A stretch of DNA of 64,000 nucleotides from Gracilariopsis chorda (taxonomy: Eukaryota > Rhodophyta > Florideophyceae > Gracilariales > Gracilariaceae): the NCBI GenBank assembly GCA_003194525.1, contig NBIV01000006.1, positions 124,001 to 188,000 on the forward strand, given 5' to 3'. The notes under the pieces were generated by a model. It searched no databases, was not told where the DNA came from, and saw nothing but the letters and a program-made list of their open reading frames with translations. Each line of letters begins with the position of its first letter. Within the stretch, counting starts at the first letter, position 1. The translations under genes and the position numbers were made by a program. Shown piece after piece: positions 35,879 to 49,262 of this stretch.

Positions 35879-38800
35879 ACAACAACACAGCAACCACAGT
35901 ATCACAATGAAGACTAAAATCCTTTATTTGTCTAGACGGATATCAAGCATAGTTAGAAGGAGTGGAATAGGGCCGACGGTTTTCAGAACACGACAATTTG
36001 CAGAAAACACCACTCCATGCAGTAGCCTACGCACGCAAAGAATCGGTGCCTGCGCAATGAGGTCATTCAGTACCACGGCTCTTTCCATTACATTTCGCTT
36101 TCAGAAATACGACGGAGTACCTCTTTTAGCTCCTCTAACAAGGAAGAAGAAAAACCGAAGCCTCCCACCTGTGCCGGTACTGCATCTATAACCATCTGCG
36201 CAGTCCACGGAGACGATGACAGTAGTGAATTATCCTCTTTGGCTTTCATTTCAATAAACGGGTAGTATGAAATGGAGTGCTGTGATGAACTACAATCGTC
36301 TGTAATGTCGCAAATGACAGAAGTTGCGTGTGGCCTGGGCATGATGAGGTGGCTCGATCACTATTCGTGGATTTATCTAGTGCCCTCACCAGATACTATA
36401 TAAACGACAAAATACCCTCAGAGGCATAACACCTTTTGCCAAGCTGGTTTTTCATGTCAGGGATGTGTCTCACAATAAGTGACTATGCATTCGTGGATAG
36501 GCCTAGTATGCAACACTGGAGGATATGCGTATAGAACCATTGCCTACAAAAGCCCGAGTTCGGCAACCTCCAAGCCAACTCGGGCCAGACCACTTCTCCT
36601 TCCTTTGGCAACCCCCACCTTCTCTTAGAGCTGTCTGCTCCCCCTTCCCTCCAACACCACTCTATTACACTTTCCCCGCATAACAGTGCAGCTCGGTCTC
36701 CTGCACACTGTGAGTGACTCGGCTGCCTCGGTCTGTTACGAGATTAGCCGGCGTACTAGTTCGCTCAAAGCCACACACTAGACCTAAGTTTTTGGTCGCG
36801 CGTGTTCAGTGAAAACATTTTTATCCCTATTGCGCTAGACCTAAGGTTTTGGTCGCGCATCGGTTGTCACCACTGTTCTTCTCCAGCGCTACTAGTGGGC
36901 CTCTGTCCTGTGTACGCCTTTATCATCATTTATTCCCGCCTTCCCTTACTCGAGTCCGTGCATTTCTAGTGCCTCCCGCCGCAGTACTCACTTTGCTATT
37001 GACCCTTTTCCGTCTACTATCTTTTGGCATTGCACGCCAGTGCTGGTACTCTCGACCTACGAACATATTTCCAAGCTACTCTCCAGCAAAGAAGGGTACA
37101 AAAAGGGCTGTTGTCGTCCTGTGTCGTGACATTGTGCAGCATGACACTCACAAATTCCTTACCACAGGTTTAGGCAAGTATTTGACTAAAACATTACCAT
37201 CAATGTTCGTACCCTAAAAAACCAACTCTGTAATAAATCCATACCAAAAAATTCTTCCAGCGTCGTAGATGTTTTAAGTGCCACAAATATTCATTCTAGT
37301 ATTTTATAAAGTACTTTTAAAAGGGTCTGTAATGATGCATAGAACTCATGTATCAAATCTAGATACCAAAATGATATATTGGAGCAAAAGACGTTAAACA
37401 GTGGTCTTGACGCACGATAAGAGCTTTATGCAATTATGAAATTCTGTATGCATGCCATGACGCTAATTAACAGCACAGGCGTTTTATAGAAAATTTGTAG
37501 TCCATAGCAAATATTTTGGAGGTATTTCTCAAGCATATAGTGGTTTCACCATATAAAAACCATGTCACTATGAGTTATAATGTACTAATAAGATAAAGTT
37601 AATGTTAAAAGAGCATTGTTTTAAACCTGTAACAAAAACTGGCCGCATTGGTACAAAAATTTTGTTTAGTTTTAGACTGATTTTTGCATTGAAAAAAGTT
37701 TCTTCATTTTCTCCTTGACGCAGGTCCATTCAGCATTTAGATTCTTAAAAGAAACGATAATGTCGAGAAAGTATACGAAACATCATTTAGATAAACAAGT
37801 AGAATATCATTCGGTGTTTTTAATGTTTTCAAAGCATTTTTAAACCAACATCAATACTCTGCAATCGAAATACTTTTTGATCACACAAAACTCGGTTTTT
37901 GGTGTTATGCCTCTCTACGTAAAACTTAACACTAGCCTTAGTTGGTATTCAAAGCAGTAAAAGAGCTGCCCTCACAGCCCTTCAATTTATTTGACCATTT
38001 GAGAATTCGTATATGCCTCTTTGGCGGTAAGCAAATTTAAATGTTTGACTTTTATAGAGAAACACCATGGTTTATCCATTCTTAGAACTAGCGCCGCCGA
38101 AAAGACCCAAGAACGCTAGACAGGTTGTATGGCACCAGCTTTGAGTATTTTCGAAACTCGGATTTCTCTTCTTTTTTAGCATTTGGTCAACACTTTGGAG
38201 CACTACCCCTAGTTGAAAGATTCTCTCAACTTGGCCTTGCTATCTTACGAGTTAGGATCTCCTAAAATGCCCCTCGTATAACACGGTGGTCGTGTGTAAA
38301 TCCGAGGTGGTTTCTGGCTATACCAACGGAGTTGTTACCGAGAATCGGGCTACCAAAAAGTCGACTTAGTGCACAGATCCATGTATGCAGTATAAGTTTG
38401 GGTGGCTTAGAATCCACAAAGAAAATGAGAAAAGAGGGACACGAACATAGGAAAATGGTACAACCTGGTGGGTCTAGCAGAAAGCCGAAAGAGACCCAAC
38501 GGTAAAAGTGCTGCATATTCAGCCAACACGGCAATACTCAATATTGATTCGAATGAATATGTGTTCCCATGATAAGGGAATAGTGAAAACGGTAACAACT
38601 GATGACACTAGCCAAATCAATGGGGTAAGACAGATTGGAAGCCCTGATTCACACGGTGCCTGTGAGTATACCGAGACAGAACGAGGTGAGACTCTGCAAG
38701 GACTTGTTCACTTCGCGAAGGCGTTAACCTGAGAGACTAGTCATAGCTTACCTGTATTTCAAGGTGAAACAGCAGGGCCGTCCGCCTTTAAGTACTATTG

Positions 38801-39139
38801 GGTTATAATAAAACTAAGAATACTACTACTACAGTGCGCCATACTTGTCCTCTGCACATTTGTGAAACTGGAGGGCACCTCCGGCCACGGCGCAATACGA
38901 CACGTAAGAATCATGGCAGCCATTAATAGCGCCCATACACCTATAACGCATGCATCTTTTCAAAATATCAAAGAGATCGCCAGTGAAGGTTCCAAAAGTA
39001 CGAAACTAAATTCGTATAGGCTTTCACCCAAAAATTTCCGAGAGTGCACTAATACCTGATTTGAACCGATGCCACGACGGTACAGAATCATTCATGATCC
39101 ACTTCCCCTAGGAGTTATGCGTACTTGCACTGCTCTACA

Positions 39140-39330
39140 CAGCCCTATAAGTTTTTTGTGCAACGGGCCTATTGTTAGATAGCATATCAATGCAATTTTT
39201 CGTAGTTCCCATACATCCAAGTTTGCTATTGCACATGACACTAAATTCACGATGCATGTCCTTCAACTTCTCCCAATGAGACTCGGATACATGGTCGAGA
39301 TATCACTTCCCTATTTCTTCAACAACATTT
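39140..39330 (-). mobile_element. Gypsy pol remnant in arm B
   Basis: The counterpart of the arm A remnant at 14,500-14,700. The minus strand again reads like the region before the RT core ('DHVSESHWEKLK'). It shows that the Gypsy fragment was in place before the two arms parted. Confidence 0.55.
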
Positions 39331-40250
39331 CTCAGTTCCGTACCTGATCGCGGAGATTATCATTCCATAATCTTCCACGGTCTGAGCCTTGTCCTCCCAC
39401 TTCTAAGGGTCTATTACGCCAAAAATCTCTACAAAAGGATAGGTGTCATAGTGGGTACGACCGCTGTCATTTGCGAAAGAACAGAATCAAAAGTCTCGGT
39501 ATCTAATACCGCTTAGCTTTTTTGCAATTTTCGCCACTAAACATCGAAAGCTTTATCTGGTTCCACAGAAACATTTGCATTCGCTATGACAAGCGGTTGC
39601 ATTCGTAGAGTCTTTCACGGTGTTGCATCACATACACACTAAGTTGCTTGGTATTTACAATGACCCTACTTGGGTTTCCAGTGGATTGCTGGCTGATGTT
39701 GCGATAAGTAACTTCGTAGAAACCAGATCTTTCTCTTTTATCTCTTGTGTGGCGGGTAGTGTAACACAGGCTCGCTTCATTCTAACCTGAGATTGATAAA
39801 GGATAGGATTCGCTGATCCATCTTTGAATTTTACAGATCGATGCCAAGAATGGATATACTTCATAAAGAGTAAAACAAAATTGAAAGAAACTGGTGAGAG
39901 GATAGACAATATGCTCTCTAGGACGGATGTACTGCGGGGCCCCCACACCATGCAAAGAGGCACACGACGAACGACAACCAGAGACTGTCCCATAGTCAGC
40001 TAATGACCGGTGGTGGCGTAGGCTGACCGTGAGAGGTAATCAATAAAGTTCATAGCCACAAAGTGGGCCATGACTCTACGGGCTGCTTGCATTTACGATG
40101 GTTAAGGCTCTTTTAATCGGGAGATGTCTCAGTGCATCTCCGGTGATGGAGCTCACGTGACAAAGGAATATCTATCATTCTAACCACCAAAGGTCGCTCA
40201 GATTAGTGCGCTAACAGTACACAAGCCCTACACGTAGCCAACATAAGGAA

Positions 40251-40946
40251 TGTAGTGCAACGCGTTCGCGGAGGTATATTGCACCTTGCGACTCATATAT
40301 GCAGGGTTACCGTATCGCAGCGGACGTGCCCGATATATGAATCGGAGGTCAATTACTCGTCGCGGAGGCTACCTGCACATTTTAGTGGACATTAGTTTAC
40401 TTGTCACTTTGGCGCACTTAGTATACGTGTAATTCGTGGCTGCACTACTATTTAGAAATTGCGATATTGTATTTATCTAATTTAATATAGCTGCCTGACA
40501 GAGGGCCAGCGCCGACTATACTTAGGAGGCGACCGGGACCCCACTGCGGAAAGGTAAACACAACAACCGAGTGTTCGGCTCTGACTCAGGAACCCCTGGT
40601 AATTGGTAAACGTCATCGGAGAGCCAATGCCTGGTGCGGCCGCTTGGCATCTCGAACCGCATTTGGCGTACCGTTACCATCCGCTCTGCGTGTTATACTA
40701 TATCCTCCATATTTCCACTGGTACAGGCAGCACCCCCGTGTTCGCTGGTGATTGGGTATTTCTTTCTCGCTTGTCTCGCGCTTCCTTTTTGGTTATACCG
40801 TACACCTGCACGCCTTTCATGACGGTGAGCCTCGGACTTACAACCGAATACCGCGCCCACCGCAGGTGGCTCTGTTTACTGTTGCTACCCTTCACAGAAA
40901 AGGATCCGAACGCCTTCGCGCATTTTTCTCTTGGCAAGGTACTGCA
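40251..40946 (+). repeat. 5' LTR of Gypsy 2
   Basis: Starts TGTAGTGCAACGCG and ends near TACTGCA, and is followed by CACCACAAACTGG. It matches the 3' LTR at 50,830-51,539 and the solo LTR in arm A along its whole length. Confidence 0.85.
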
Positions 40947-41303
40947 CCACAAACTGGTCTTCTGCCCTAGAAGATGGCACGAGACTCAGATTTGCTGGAT
41001 CGCTTTACGTCTATACGATTCGTCGCACCATTGTCGGATTGTTGTTGTTTTTTTTTGTCGTTCTCGATTCGAGGTTGTTCTTTCGCAATTGCGATGGGTT
41101 CTGGAAGAAAACCGTCCGAAACTCGGAGCAACTCACGACCGAGGTCAGTGGGTAGAGATTTACCGCCGCGCCCGCGGTCAGCCCCTGGTAACCAGGATCT
41201 TGCCGGAAGAAAGGCCGACGATAGGAAACCAGTTGCTAAGCCGTAAGCTGAACCAGTTACTGGGCTTTTTACTGTTCCTAAGGAGGGTTTTCTGACCACA
41301 ACT

Positions 41304-42850
41304 GTGGATAATGATGCACTCCCTGTCGAGATGGAAACACAAGTTCGTGACTTGGAAGCTCAGATTTCTGTCCTACAGAGCTCTTATGCTGCCCTCGTCA
41401 GTGAGGTAGATACGCTCCGTATAAGTTCTAATACCAAACTCGTCGGTGGTGTATCCGAAAACATTCGTGTTTTACGAACTGATATTAACTCTCTTTCAGA
41501 GGTTTTACGTGGATACCCTTATATATTGAAGGGGATGGACTCGAAGTTTAATCGCGTTTTGGCTCGTATTGAGACGATAGAGAATACCATCCGTGATGGA
41601 GAGCCTGGCCCTGGTTCAAAGGCTGATGTTTCCCATCGTGGACGTGTCAACCACCGTGGAAAGACGTATCCCAAGCAGAAGAATGATCACTATTACGACT
41701 CTTGATTCGTCCCGAATATCGGATCGTTCTAACCACTTGGGGGGTTTGCATCGGTCTGACGCCACCTACCGTGTGATTCCATTCCGTTGTAAGGGCAGGC
41801 TCCATGCTAGTTTGAAGGAACTCCAGCCTACGAACCCCTTGTATATGGAGCTTTTATCCTATCAGTACTACCGCTTGGAAGATCTTTCTTTGGATCGGAC
41901 ACCCCGTGGTATGTGTCCGGTGAAGGAATGCCTCAAGTGGGTGGCTCTTTCATTTCTTAAACAGTTCTTTACTGGGGAAGACCCAATCTTTGTCTTGGAT
42001 TTTTTTACAAAATTTGTAACAGAAGCAGATATCCCCGGCATGAATAAGGCACAGGCGTTCGTTTCCTTGCTGTATTTGTTACAGAGAATCGCTAAAGAGC
42101 AGTTAAACTCTATCAGAGGATCGTACCGGGCCTCTGACGGAGGCGTTAATTGTTGGCCAGAAGCTGTTCAATAGCTACTTCGCTCATATGCAACAGGGAT
42201 TGCCATTCATGAGAGTACCCTCGTGCTACGCGACACCAAGCAGCCCCAGAAGGAAACGAAAACGGAGTACTCAGTCTGACAGAACAAGGCTTTCCACCGT
42301 CGTGGTAATTTTTACTCGTCGTTTGAGCGTTGTAACATGTTTATTGATGAATTGGATTAATCTATTCGCACCCTCGTTGCACGACGCCGCAAGGATAAGC
42401 AGATAGCTACCTAATTAGAGCAAGTTGAATAAGCAAAAGCAGAGGGTGACGCTATGCGTGCCCGTTACGGTAGCCAGGAGAACTCTAGAGCACTTTACTT
42501 GGAGGGAGTCCTGTCATCGACTCCCATAACGCCCCAAGACTACGTCCGCACCAAGGTCGATAATTTGCACCTCGCTCATGAGGACCTGGGATCTGTTCCC
42601 ACTTCGGTGCTTCCGTCGACAGAAGCCTTGCAGAGGGAGGATACCCAACTGCTATATGCAGACTGTCCTTGTGTTCGAGCCCCAGAAGTTCCCCATAACA
42701 CTGGGTTCCGTTCGTAGAGGCCTGATTGGGTCAATACACGCACTGCAGCGAAGTGCAAGGACAATGGACAGAAAGCCGAACTCATTTGGAAGTTGATTTG
42801 TCATATTTGCTATGAGCATGGACATACTTCTCCGCGCTGTGGTCTCACGG
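41304..42850 (+). mobile_element. Gypsy 2 gag region
   Basis: It begins with a coiled-coil-like segment (41,304-41,705, heptads of Leu/Ile/Val around 'VRDLEAQISVLQSSYAALVSEVDTL' shortened here to its pattern). A capsid-like part (about 41,760-42,180, 'AFVSLLYLLQRIAKEQLNSI') matches the gag of element 1. Downstream, near 42,800, is a CCHC zinc knuckle ('CHICYEHGHTSPRC', spacing C-x2-C-x4-H-x4-C). Confidence 0.75.
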
Positions 42851-43157
42851 TGAGAGAGATGCCCACGATCGTGGTTCGCTATGAAGCACTGACCCCCGAA
42901 GAGAAGGCATCAGTTCCAAGAACTTCTTATCTTCGCGCTAAAGGGGATTTGTATCATCAGAAGTCTACTCATGCATCGATACCGACTGTGCAATCAGTGC
43001 ACAATCTGGGTCCCAACATTGCTGTTGCAAGTGGAACCGCCGTTCTGGTTGACCGACAGCCACGGCTGGCACAGAATGTCGTCCCCTTCAAGGTAGCCGC
43101 TCAACAAAAATGAATGGGGGAGTCTCCGTTGAAGAGGCGCCCGAGTTGAGACCTTAG

Positions 43158-43640
43158 GTGCACGAGGCTTCAAAACGTCGCTCCCCGGTCACTATCCTTT
43201 CAAAGGAAATGGTCAGCACAGACGTGGACTCGACCACCATTGGTGTGTTGCGTTGCCCGTGGATACCGTTCAGTAACAACAGGATACCGGGTAGAGTCAT
43301 GGTTATGGCCAAGAGAAATTACAAAGTCTTTGCTGCCCTTGGCTTTTCCACCCAGTATATAGTGCGTCATCTGTCCATCTTGGATACAGGTGCTGGCCCT
43401 AATTTCAATATTGAATCGTTGTTATCGCCGTAGATCCGTGCTCACGTTCGTCAAGGACCTGCTATCCACATTGCTGACGCTAACAATAACCTGTTGATGA
43501 CGGCAGGTATCGTTCCCCTCGTTGTGAGGATGGGAAACTGCGTTTTGCAGCTGGAATTCATCGTTTGCAAAACGATTGCCGCATCCGTTATCCTGGTTTG
43601 TGACTTCTATGGTCGATTTATCGATTCGACTCGCCGCACT
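43158..43640 (+). mobile_element. Gypsy 2 aspartic protease region
   Basis: The stretch carries the block 'ILDTGAGPNFNIESLL' and then 'VILVCDFYGRFIDST'. This mirrors the protease of element 1 at 3,021-3,563 in both spacing and sequence. Confidence 0.75.
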
Positions 43641-44100
43641 CGCAAGAAATCGAAATGGAAGGTTCGACAGTACCGATTTTACGTCGCTCTCTGCGTAGGG
43701 CTTCTTCAAATTTGGTTTCTTCACCAGCTCTCTGGCAGGATTCCACACCTCCGAAGGCGTGGCCAAAGCTTCGTATCGCATGCCCCGTCGCTATTCCTTC
43801 TGAATCCCAAGTAATGATCAATGTCACAGCCGCTCCTCGAGGGTTACGAGTTGTTCAACCGCTGGTTTAATTGTATGAGAAGTATCAGCTCGCCGTAGTG
43901 AATGGCGTAGTTTTAATATCTAATGAATTAGGTTTTCAGGTCTTGATTGCCAATCATGTTAAACAGGGCCAGTAACTGGCGTTGAACAAAGTAGTTGTAA
44001 CAGCGCTACCACATCCAACGGCTTTGATACCCACCAAGGTGTCAGCTGCTGAATACTTGGACTCACTCCAACCTCGGAAGACGCTACTCAGCCTAAAGAG

Positions 44101-45060
44101 GTGGAGAGCGGTGAATCTGTTGCGCAACAGGTGAACAACACGAGCAATTCGGAAATAAACACCGTTATTACGAGTTATGATAAGGTCGACCCTGTTAAAA
44201 AGATGAAAGAGTTGAGTCTCGGACATGTTTCAGATTCGCACCGCGAGAAACTGTGTGAGATGTTACGTGAGTTCACACCTATGTGGTATGGGTCTCTTGG
44301 AGAGATCTCAACCACAGAACACTATGTTGACTTCCTGCCTGGCACGCGGCCGATTTCTCAGCACCCGTACCGAGGAGACCAGACAGCATGGGAGGAGAAA
44401 CAACTTCAAGTCAATAAGATGCTCCGCGCAGGCGTGATTGAGCGCCCTCAGTCCCCTTGGGCATCTTCAGTCGTATTGTACCCGAAACCAGACAGTTCCT
44501 GGCGTTTTTTATCGATTCTCGACCTCTCAATGCCGTTACCATCATATATGTGTCTCCGATCCCTCGTATGGACGAGTATATTGACTGTCTTGGTGAGGCA
44601 ACAGTTTTCTCCACATTGGATGCGAACTAGGGTTACTGGGAAGTACCCGTTCGACCAAAAGACCATAATGAGAGGGCAGTTTTATGCCATTCTGGACTTT
44701 ACCGCTTTAAGCGTATGCCATTCGGCTTAACTAATGCCCCTGCTACATTTCAGAGCGGGCTTGATATCCTACTCGCCCATTTCAAATGGCGGAGTTGCCT
44801 TATCTAACCTGACGATATCTTTATCTTCTCCAGTAATCTGGATGATCACCTCAAGCACCTAAGAGAGATCATGACCACGTTACGTGACGCTGGAATCACC
44901 TTGAAGTTAAGGAAGTATAAATTCTTTACCGACTTGGTCAAGTATCTTGGGCATGTTATCCATCCACGACGGCTCTTGATCGAGGAGGCTCGTGTTAAGT
45001 CCCTCAGGGAGGCTTAGCACCCAGCCATATACACTAAGCTCTGCTCCTTCGTAGGACTTT
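44101..45060 (+). mobile_element. Gypsy 2 reverse transcriptase region
   Basis: It follows the RT of element 1 from 'LGHVSDSHREKLCEMLREF' through 'SPWASSVVL' to the connection region near 45,000 ('KYLGHVIHPRRL'). Preservation is visibly poorer than in element 1, with several breaks. Confidence 0.8.
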
Positions 45061-45180
45061 GCAAACGTCTACCGACAATTCATTTCCGGTTTCCCCAGAA
45101 TCGCTGGACCACTCAACGAACACCTGAAGAAAGAACAGCCGCCAAAACTGGATCCCCTTACACCCGCTGAAGCGGAAGCC

Positions 45181-45920
45181 TTGGATTCTTTCATAGAGGC
45201 ATTTACTCCTGCCCAGATATTATCTTTATCCAAAAAGGATCTACCATACACCGTAGATACAGATCTTAGTGCTTACCAAGAAGTTGTTGTGTGTTGTTTC
45301 AAAGTACACCCGATGGGGAACGAGACCCAATTAGATATTTGTCACGAACGTTCAACGTTCATGAACGGAACTATTCAGTATCAGAGAAGGAATGTCTTGC
45401 CATGGTATGGGCATTGGAGACATTGTGGCCATATCTTATGGGTACCCGCTTTAGCGTCAACACGAATCATTCTGCCTTACGTTGGTTGATGTCGATAACC
45501 GAACCTTCCAGACTTTTAATGCGTCGGAGGCGACGGCTCGCCGAGTTTGACTACGAAGTAACCTATAAGAAATGTAATCTGAACGCTCAAGCGGATGCAT
45601 TATCTCGTTTAGGAACGGAAGGTGAAGCACTCCCCGTCGATGAAGACCACAAGGAGATTGCCTACCTTCACCTTCAGAAGGATGACCAAGACTGGGATCT
45701 GGTGTCAGATGACGTCTGTGATGACCTACTCGTTTCGAACGGAGAAGACACAGAGTCGGGATCCTTTACCCCGAGTACGCCCAACGAACTGATTCGCGAA
45801 CAGTTAGGAGATCCGTTTGGTACAAAGATACACACCCAGATTAATGGCAGTGCTGATATCTCCTTTGGAGTCAATTCACAGGGATACCTGTTCAGAACAG
45901 TCCGTGTCCGTTCTAACCAA
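45181..45920 (+). mobile_element. Gypsy 2 RNase H region
   Basis: It contains 'YTVDTDLSAYQ', 'FNVHERNYSVSEKECLAMVW', 'NHSALRWLMSI' and 'YKKCNLNAQADALSRL', the RNase H and tether blocks also found in element 1 at 619-1,521. Confidence 0.8.
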
Positions 45921-45949
45921 TAGATCGTGGACCCTCAATCGCTTCAATC

Positions 45950-46990
45950 GTGAGGTCCTACATCTATCCCATCACTCGAAGATGTTGGCTCACCCTGGCA
46001 CTAGGAAGCTTTACACGACGCTTCGTCGGGATTTGTACTGGCTCGCATGAGCGATTGATTGTTACGCAATGGCAAAATGTTGTACGCACTGTGCTCGCGA
46101 ACGAGTTAAGTTTCGTTGCAATGCCAAGAAACTCACCTTGTTTCCGGCACGGGCTTCTTTTGAATTTGTGGCTATCGATATTATCGGTGAGTTCCTCTGG
46201 ACACCCCGTGGACAGAGGTATTTACTCTTGATCTCGGATAGGTTCTCTAAATTATTCCCGACAGTTCGGTTGAAGAAGATTACCGCTCGCAGTGTTGCAG
46301 AGTCTTTTGCCCGTGACTGGGTCTTGGTTTACGGCCCGCCGGTTAATATTCTTTCCAATAATGGGCCACAATTTGTTGTCCGCTTCTTTCAAGACGTTTG
46401 TCGAATATTTGATGTGAATAATTTGTTTAGAACAACCAATCACCCGCAATATAATGGGCAGGTTAAACGGTGTAACCGTACACTTTTATCAGCACTTCGT
46501 GCTTATACAGTTGAACATCCAAACACTTGGGATCTTTTCACAGATACAACTATGTATGCGTATAACACAAAAGCTCACAGAGCTACTGGGGTATCTCCAA
46601 TTGAACTGGTTCTCTAACGTTCACCACCACCTGCGGCGGTCGAATCGCAATCTAAGTGAGATACGTCTCCGTCCACCACAGATCACTACACCCAACGGAC
46701 GAATTGGCTAACTACGATTGTACCGTTCGCTAGGTCATCTATAGCAAAGGCACAACGCGCTGATAAGCGGAATTTCGATGCTCGGATCTGCCGTTCTTTT
46801 CCATCTCTTGAGAAAGAACAAGTAGCCTTCGTAAGGAAGAATACTACAATCCCGAGAAGGAGAACCGTCACAAACTTTCACCCTTCGCGGATGGCCCTTA
46901 TAAGGTCGTCAACGTCGAAAAGGAAAAAGTGGTCCTGGAAACTGGTAACAATCACGAACCCTTTTCTTTGAGATCGAGTGATTCAACCAT
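45950..46990 (+). mobile_element. Gypsy 2 integrase region with GPY/F module
   Basis: A zinc-binding N-terminal part precedes the catalytic core at 46,069-46,617 ('FVAIDIIGEFLWTPRGQRYL', 'NHPQYNGQVKRCNRTLL', 'TGVSPIELVL'). Near 46,875-46,910 the frame reads 'FADGPYKVVNVEKEKVVLE', the GPY/F module of chromoviruses and Tf1-like elements. Confidence 0.85.
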
Positions 46991-47197
46991 CAGCACTCTA
47001 TACGGGGGCACTTCCTCCCCGTATTGGAACGGATGATACTTTGGTGGACAAAACTTCAAATTGGCATCACTTTTACAGAGATACCCATCCTTTCGCGAGG
47101 ACTTACCAACATACTGTCGTTGTCTTTACCCAATTGTTCGGCTACGAACTAACTGGTTCATACTCGCTCTTTAGCGCCTGTTAATCCGCCCCCGGAC

Positions 47198-48519
47198 GTG
47201 CTTTCGGCTGCCGATGTCTCTTCACCTAAGGAGAGGGAGGAGATTGCCCGCTCTGGCCAGGAGCACTTACCGGTGTTGCAAACATTGCCTAGCGCTCGTG
47301 ATACGCAGAAATCTGAAGTGGAACAGCCCCTTGGGGATACCCAAGTTGGCTCAGTCGAGAGGTCTCCGAATGTCGGCACCGCAATACCACATTTGCGTGG
47401 TAACGCTGAAACGGATACTATTCCCGTTGCGGGGGATGGTAAACCTGTTTTTAAGGGCTTCTTGCGCTCATCAGATGAGAACTGCGCACTTCAGACTGCT
47501 AAATTATCTTATGTCATCAAGGACGTATCGTCAATGGCTGATCAATCACGCGAAACTTCCTTGACGCAGTCGGAACTGGACAAGACCATCCCGCACCAAC
47601 AGAAGATAGTGGACACAGAAGCTCTAGTTAAGTGTATATTGGTTAAACTGGATTCTCCGTCGTCCACAGACCACAACGTCACTGATGTCTGCTCGTTCTC
47701 GCAGCTCCCTGCGCTTTCTAAAACAGTAACGGCAGATCCTGGTCTAAACAGTAACTGTTCTTCGTATTCCAAGGCACACTATGAAGTGGAAAATATTTGC
47801 CACGAGATGGGACATGTTTGTCCACCATGCCTTTTAGCGAAGGAGATACACATGATGCCCGTCAAGAATGCCACGTAAATCATGAGATGGATAGTGGAAG
47901 TTCAAGTACAGACTTGCCTAGGGTAGTTGACACTGTATCTGCAGGAGCACTGTCGCGTGTCAGTGCACGCGACCTACCAGGTGCCCACACTAGTAGAGGT
48001 TCGTGGCCTCCAGTGCCCATTGTTAGCACCACCCCCGTGGACGTGCCATTGTCCCCAGAACGTGACCTCGGTACAAGCAAACCGCCTCCCTGGTCTGAAC
48101 CGTCGCAGCCCGCAAGCAGGAACCCCCGTCAAGCCACGGAATCTCGGCCCCTCGCACTTGAAGAATCTTGGCAGCTCCTGATGAGAAAAGTAACAGGTAC
48201 TCATCAGAGTTCGTCGAATCCGTCTCAGACGTTGGAATTACCACGCCAGGTGGTTACAAAACCGGCGCAGCGGTCGCCTTTATCGGTGAACCGGACGTAC
48301 CACGACAGTGCGAAGCAAGACGTTTATCCACAGCAGTTTGTTATCGACCACATCTTGGGACACAGGTACCACGCTGAAAGATTCATACAATACCATTACC
48401 GAGTTTACGGCTTTTTACCATTGATGGATACGGATGAAGCAGTTGAACATCTCCATCGATCTGGTATTGTGCGGTACCATCTTCGTGTACAATCGGCTCT
48501 GCCGCGCAACATTAATTAA
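47198..48519 (+). mobile_element. Gypsy 2 downstream ORFs with chromodomain-like end
   Basis: Two overlapping open stretches (47,198-47,878 and 47,797-48,519) have a Ser/Thr/Pro-rich body without known motifs. The last 50 residues of the second ('FVIDHILGHRYHAERFIQYH', then 'YRVYGF' and 'DTDEAVEHL') follow the chromodomain pattern of a VxxIL(G/D)HR strand, a Y-x-(V/Y) core strand and a DT-x-E-x-x-x-x-L helix. Chromodomains usually sit right at the integrase C-terminus; here more than a kilobase lies between. The call is by pattern only. Confidence 0.5.
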
Positions 48520-49262
48520 GCTATCGTAGAGTAACCTCACACCATGGCGGTCCAGTTACAATCACGATGGTGACCGAAGAGCCCATTACTGTAGTAGAAA
48601 AGAAGAAGAAGAGGAAAGCTTTAGAAGGGAAGGAACAAGCGAAGCCTTTAAGAAGGAAAGAAGACTATTTGGAAGAGAAGTGGATGAGACGTACTATATG
48701 TAATGGATATCCCGAAAGAGAGGAGAAGAAGAAAAATATCAGAGAAACCCAGTTTACTGGCCGTTCATTAGTATGTTGGTACCCACTATTCGGGCTCGCA
48801 GCAGCCAAGCTTATTAATAACTCAACCACCCTCTCTATCTTCAGGAGGAAGGTTCACCAGACCCGGTTGATTTCCATCGTTCTGGCTCGTTCTCGCTTGG
48901 AGCGCACCTTGCTTTTGTGCGACGCAATTCGACACCATGTCAAATAAACCAGCCTCCTGGAGGAACTGAGAGATCACAGTGGCACGCTAGGCATTATTCA
49001 TCATGGATCCGGCTGACGCAATCGATGCGGACGGAACAGGAACCGGCACAAGCTTAAAAAGAACCGATATAGGTGGAAAAATCGTTGGAGGAGCCGAAGT
49101 TACTGGCCCCGATGGCCCTGCCCCCTGGCCAACCGGCTCCTCTGTCGCCTATGGCGAGTTGGTGACGACAAATCCAGTTGGATGCGCCGCCGAGATGATT
49201 CTTTCCGCGTCGCGGAGGATTAAAGCCTCGTTTCGAGTAACTCTCACCCGCTTCCACAGATC

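Larger units (their letters stand above)
35037..37171. mobile_element. 2.1-kb arm-B-specific insert of unknown class
   Basis: Arm A runs straight across this place (near 16,640-16,690) without it. I see no convincing terminal inverted repeats, LTR pair or target duplication. It contains a broken MATH-domain gene fragment (35,526-35,878), three 20-bp tandem repeats (35,391-35,450), and a 25-bp direct repeat 57 bp apart (36,778 and 36,835). An inverted repeat TGCCTTGATGGC/GCCATCAAGGCA lies near 35,250-35,310. It may be a DNA transposon that picked up a host gene piece, or several layers of insertion. Confidence 0.55.
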
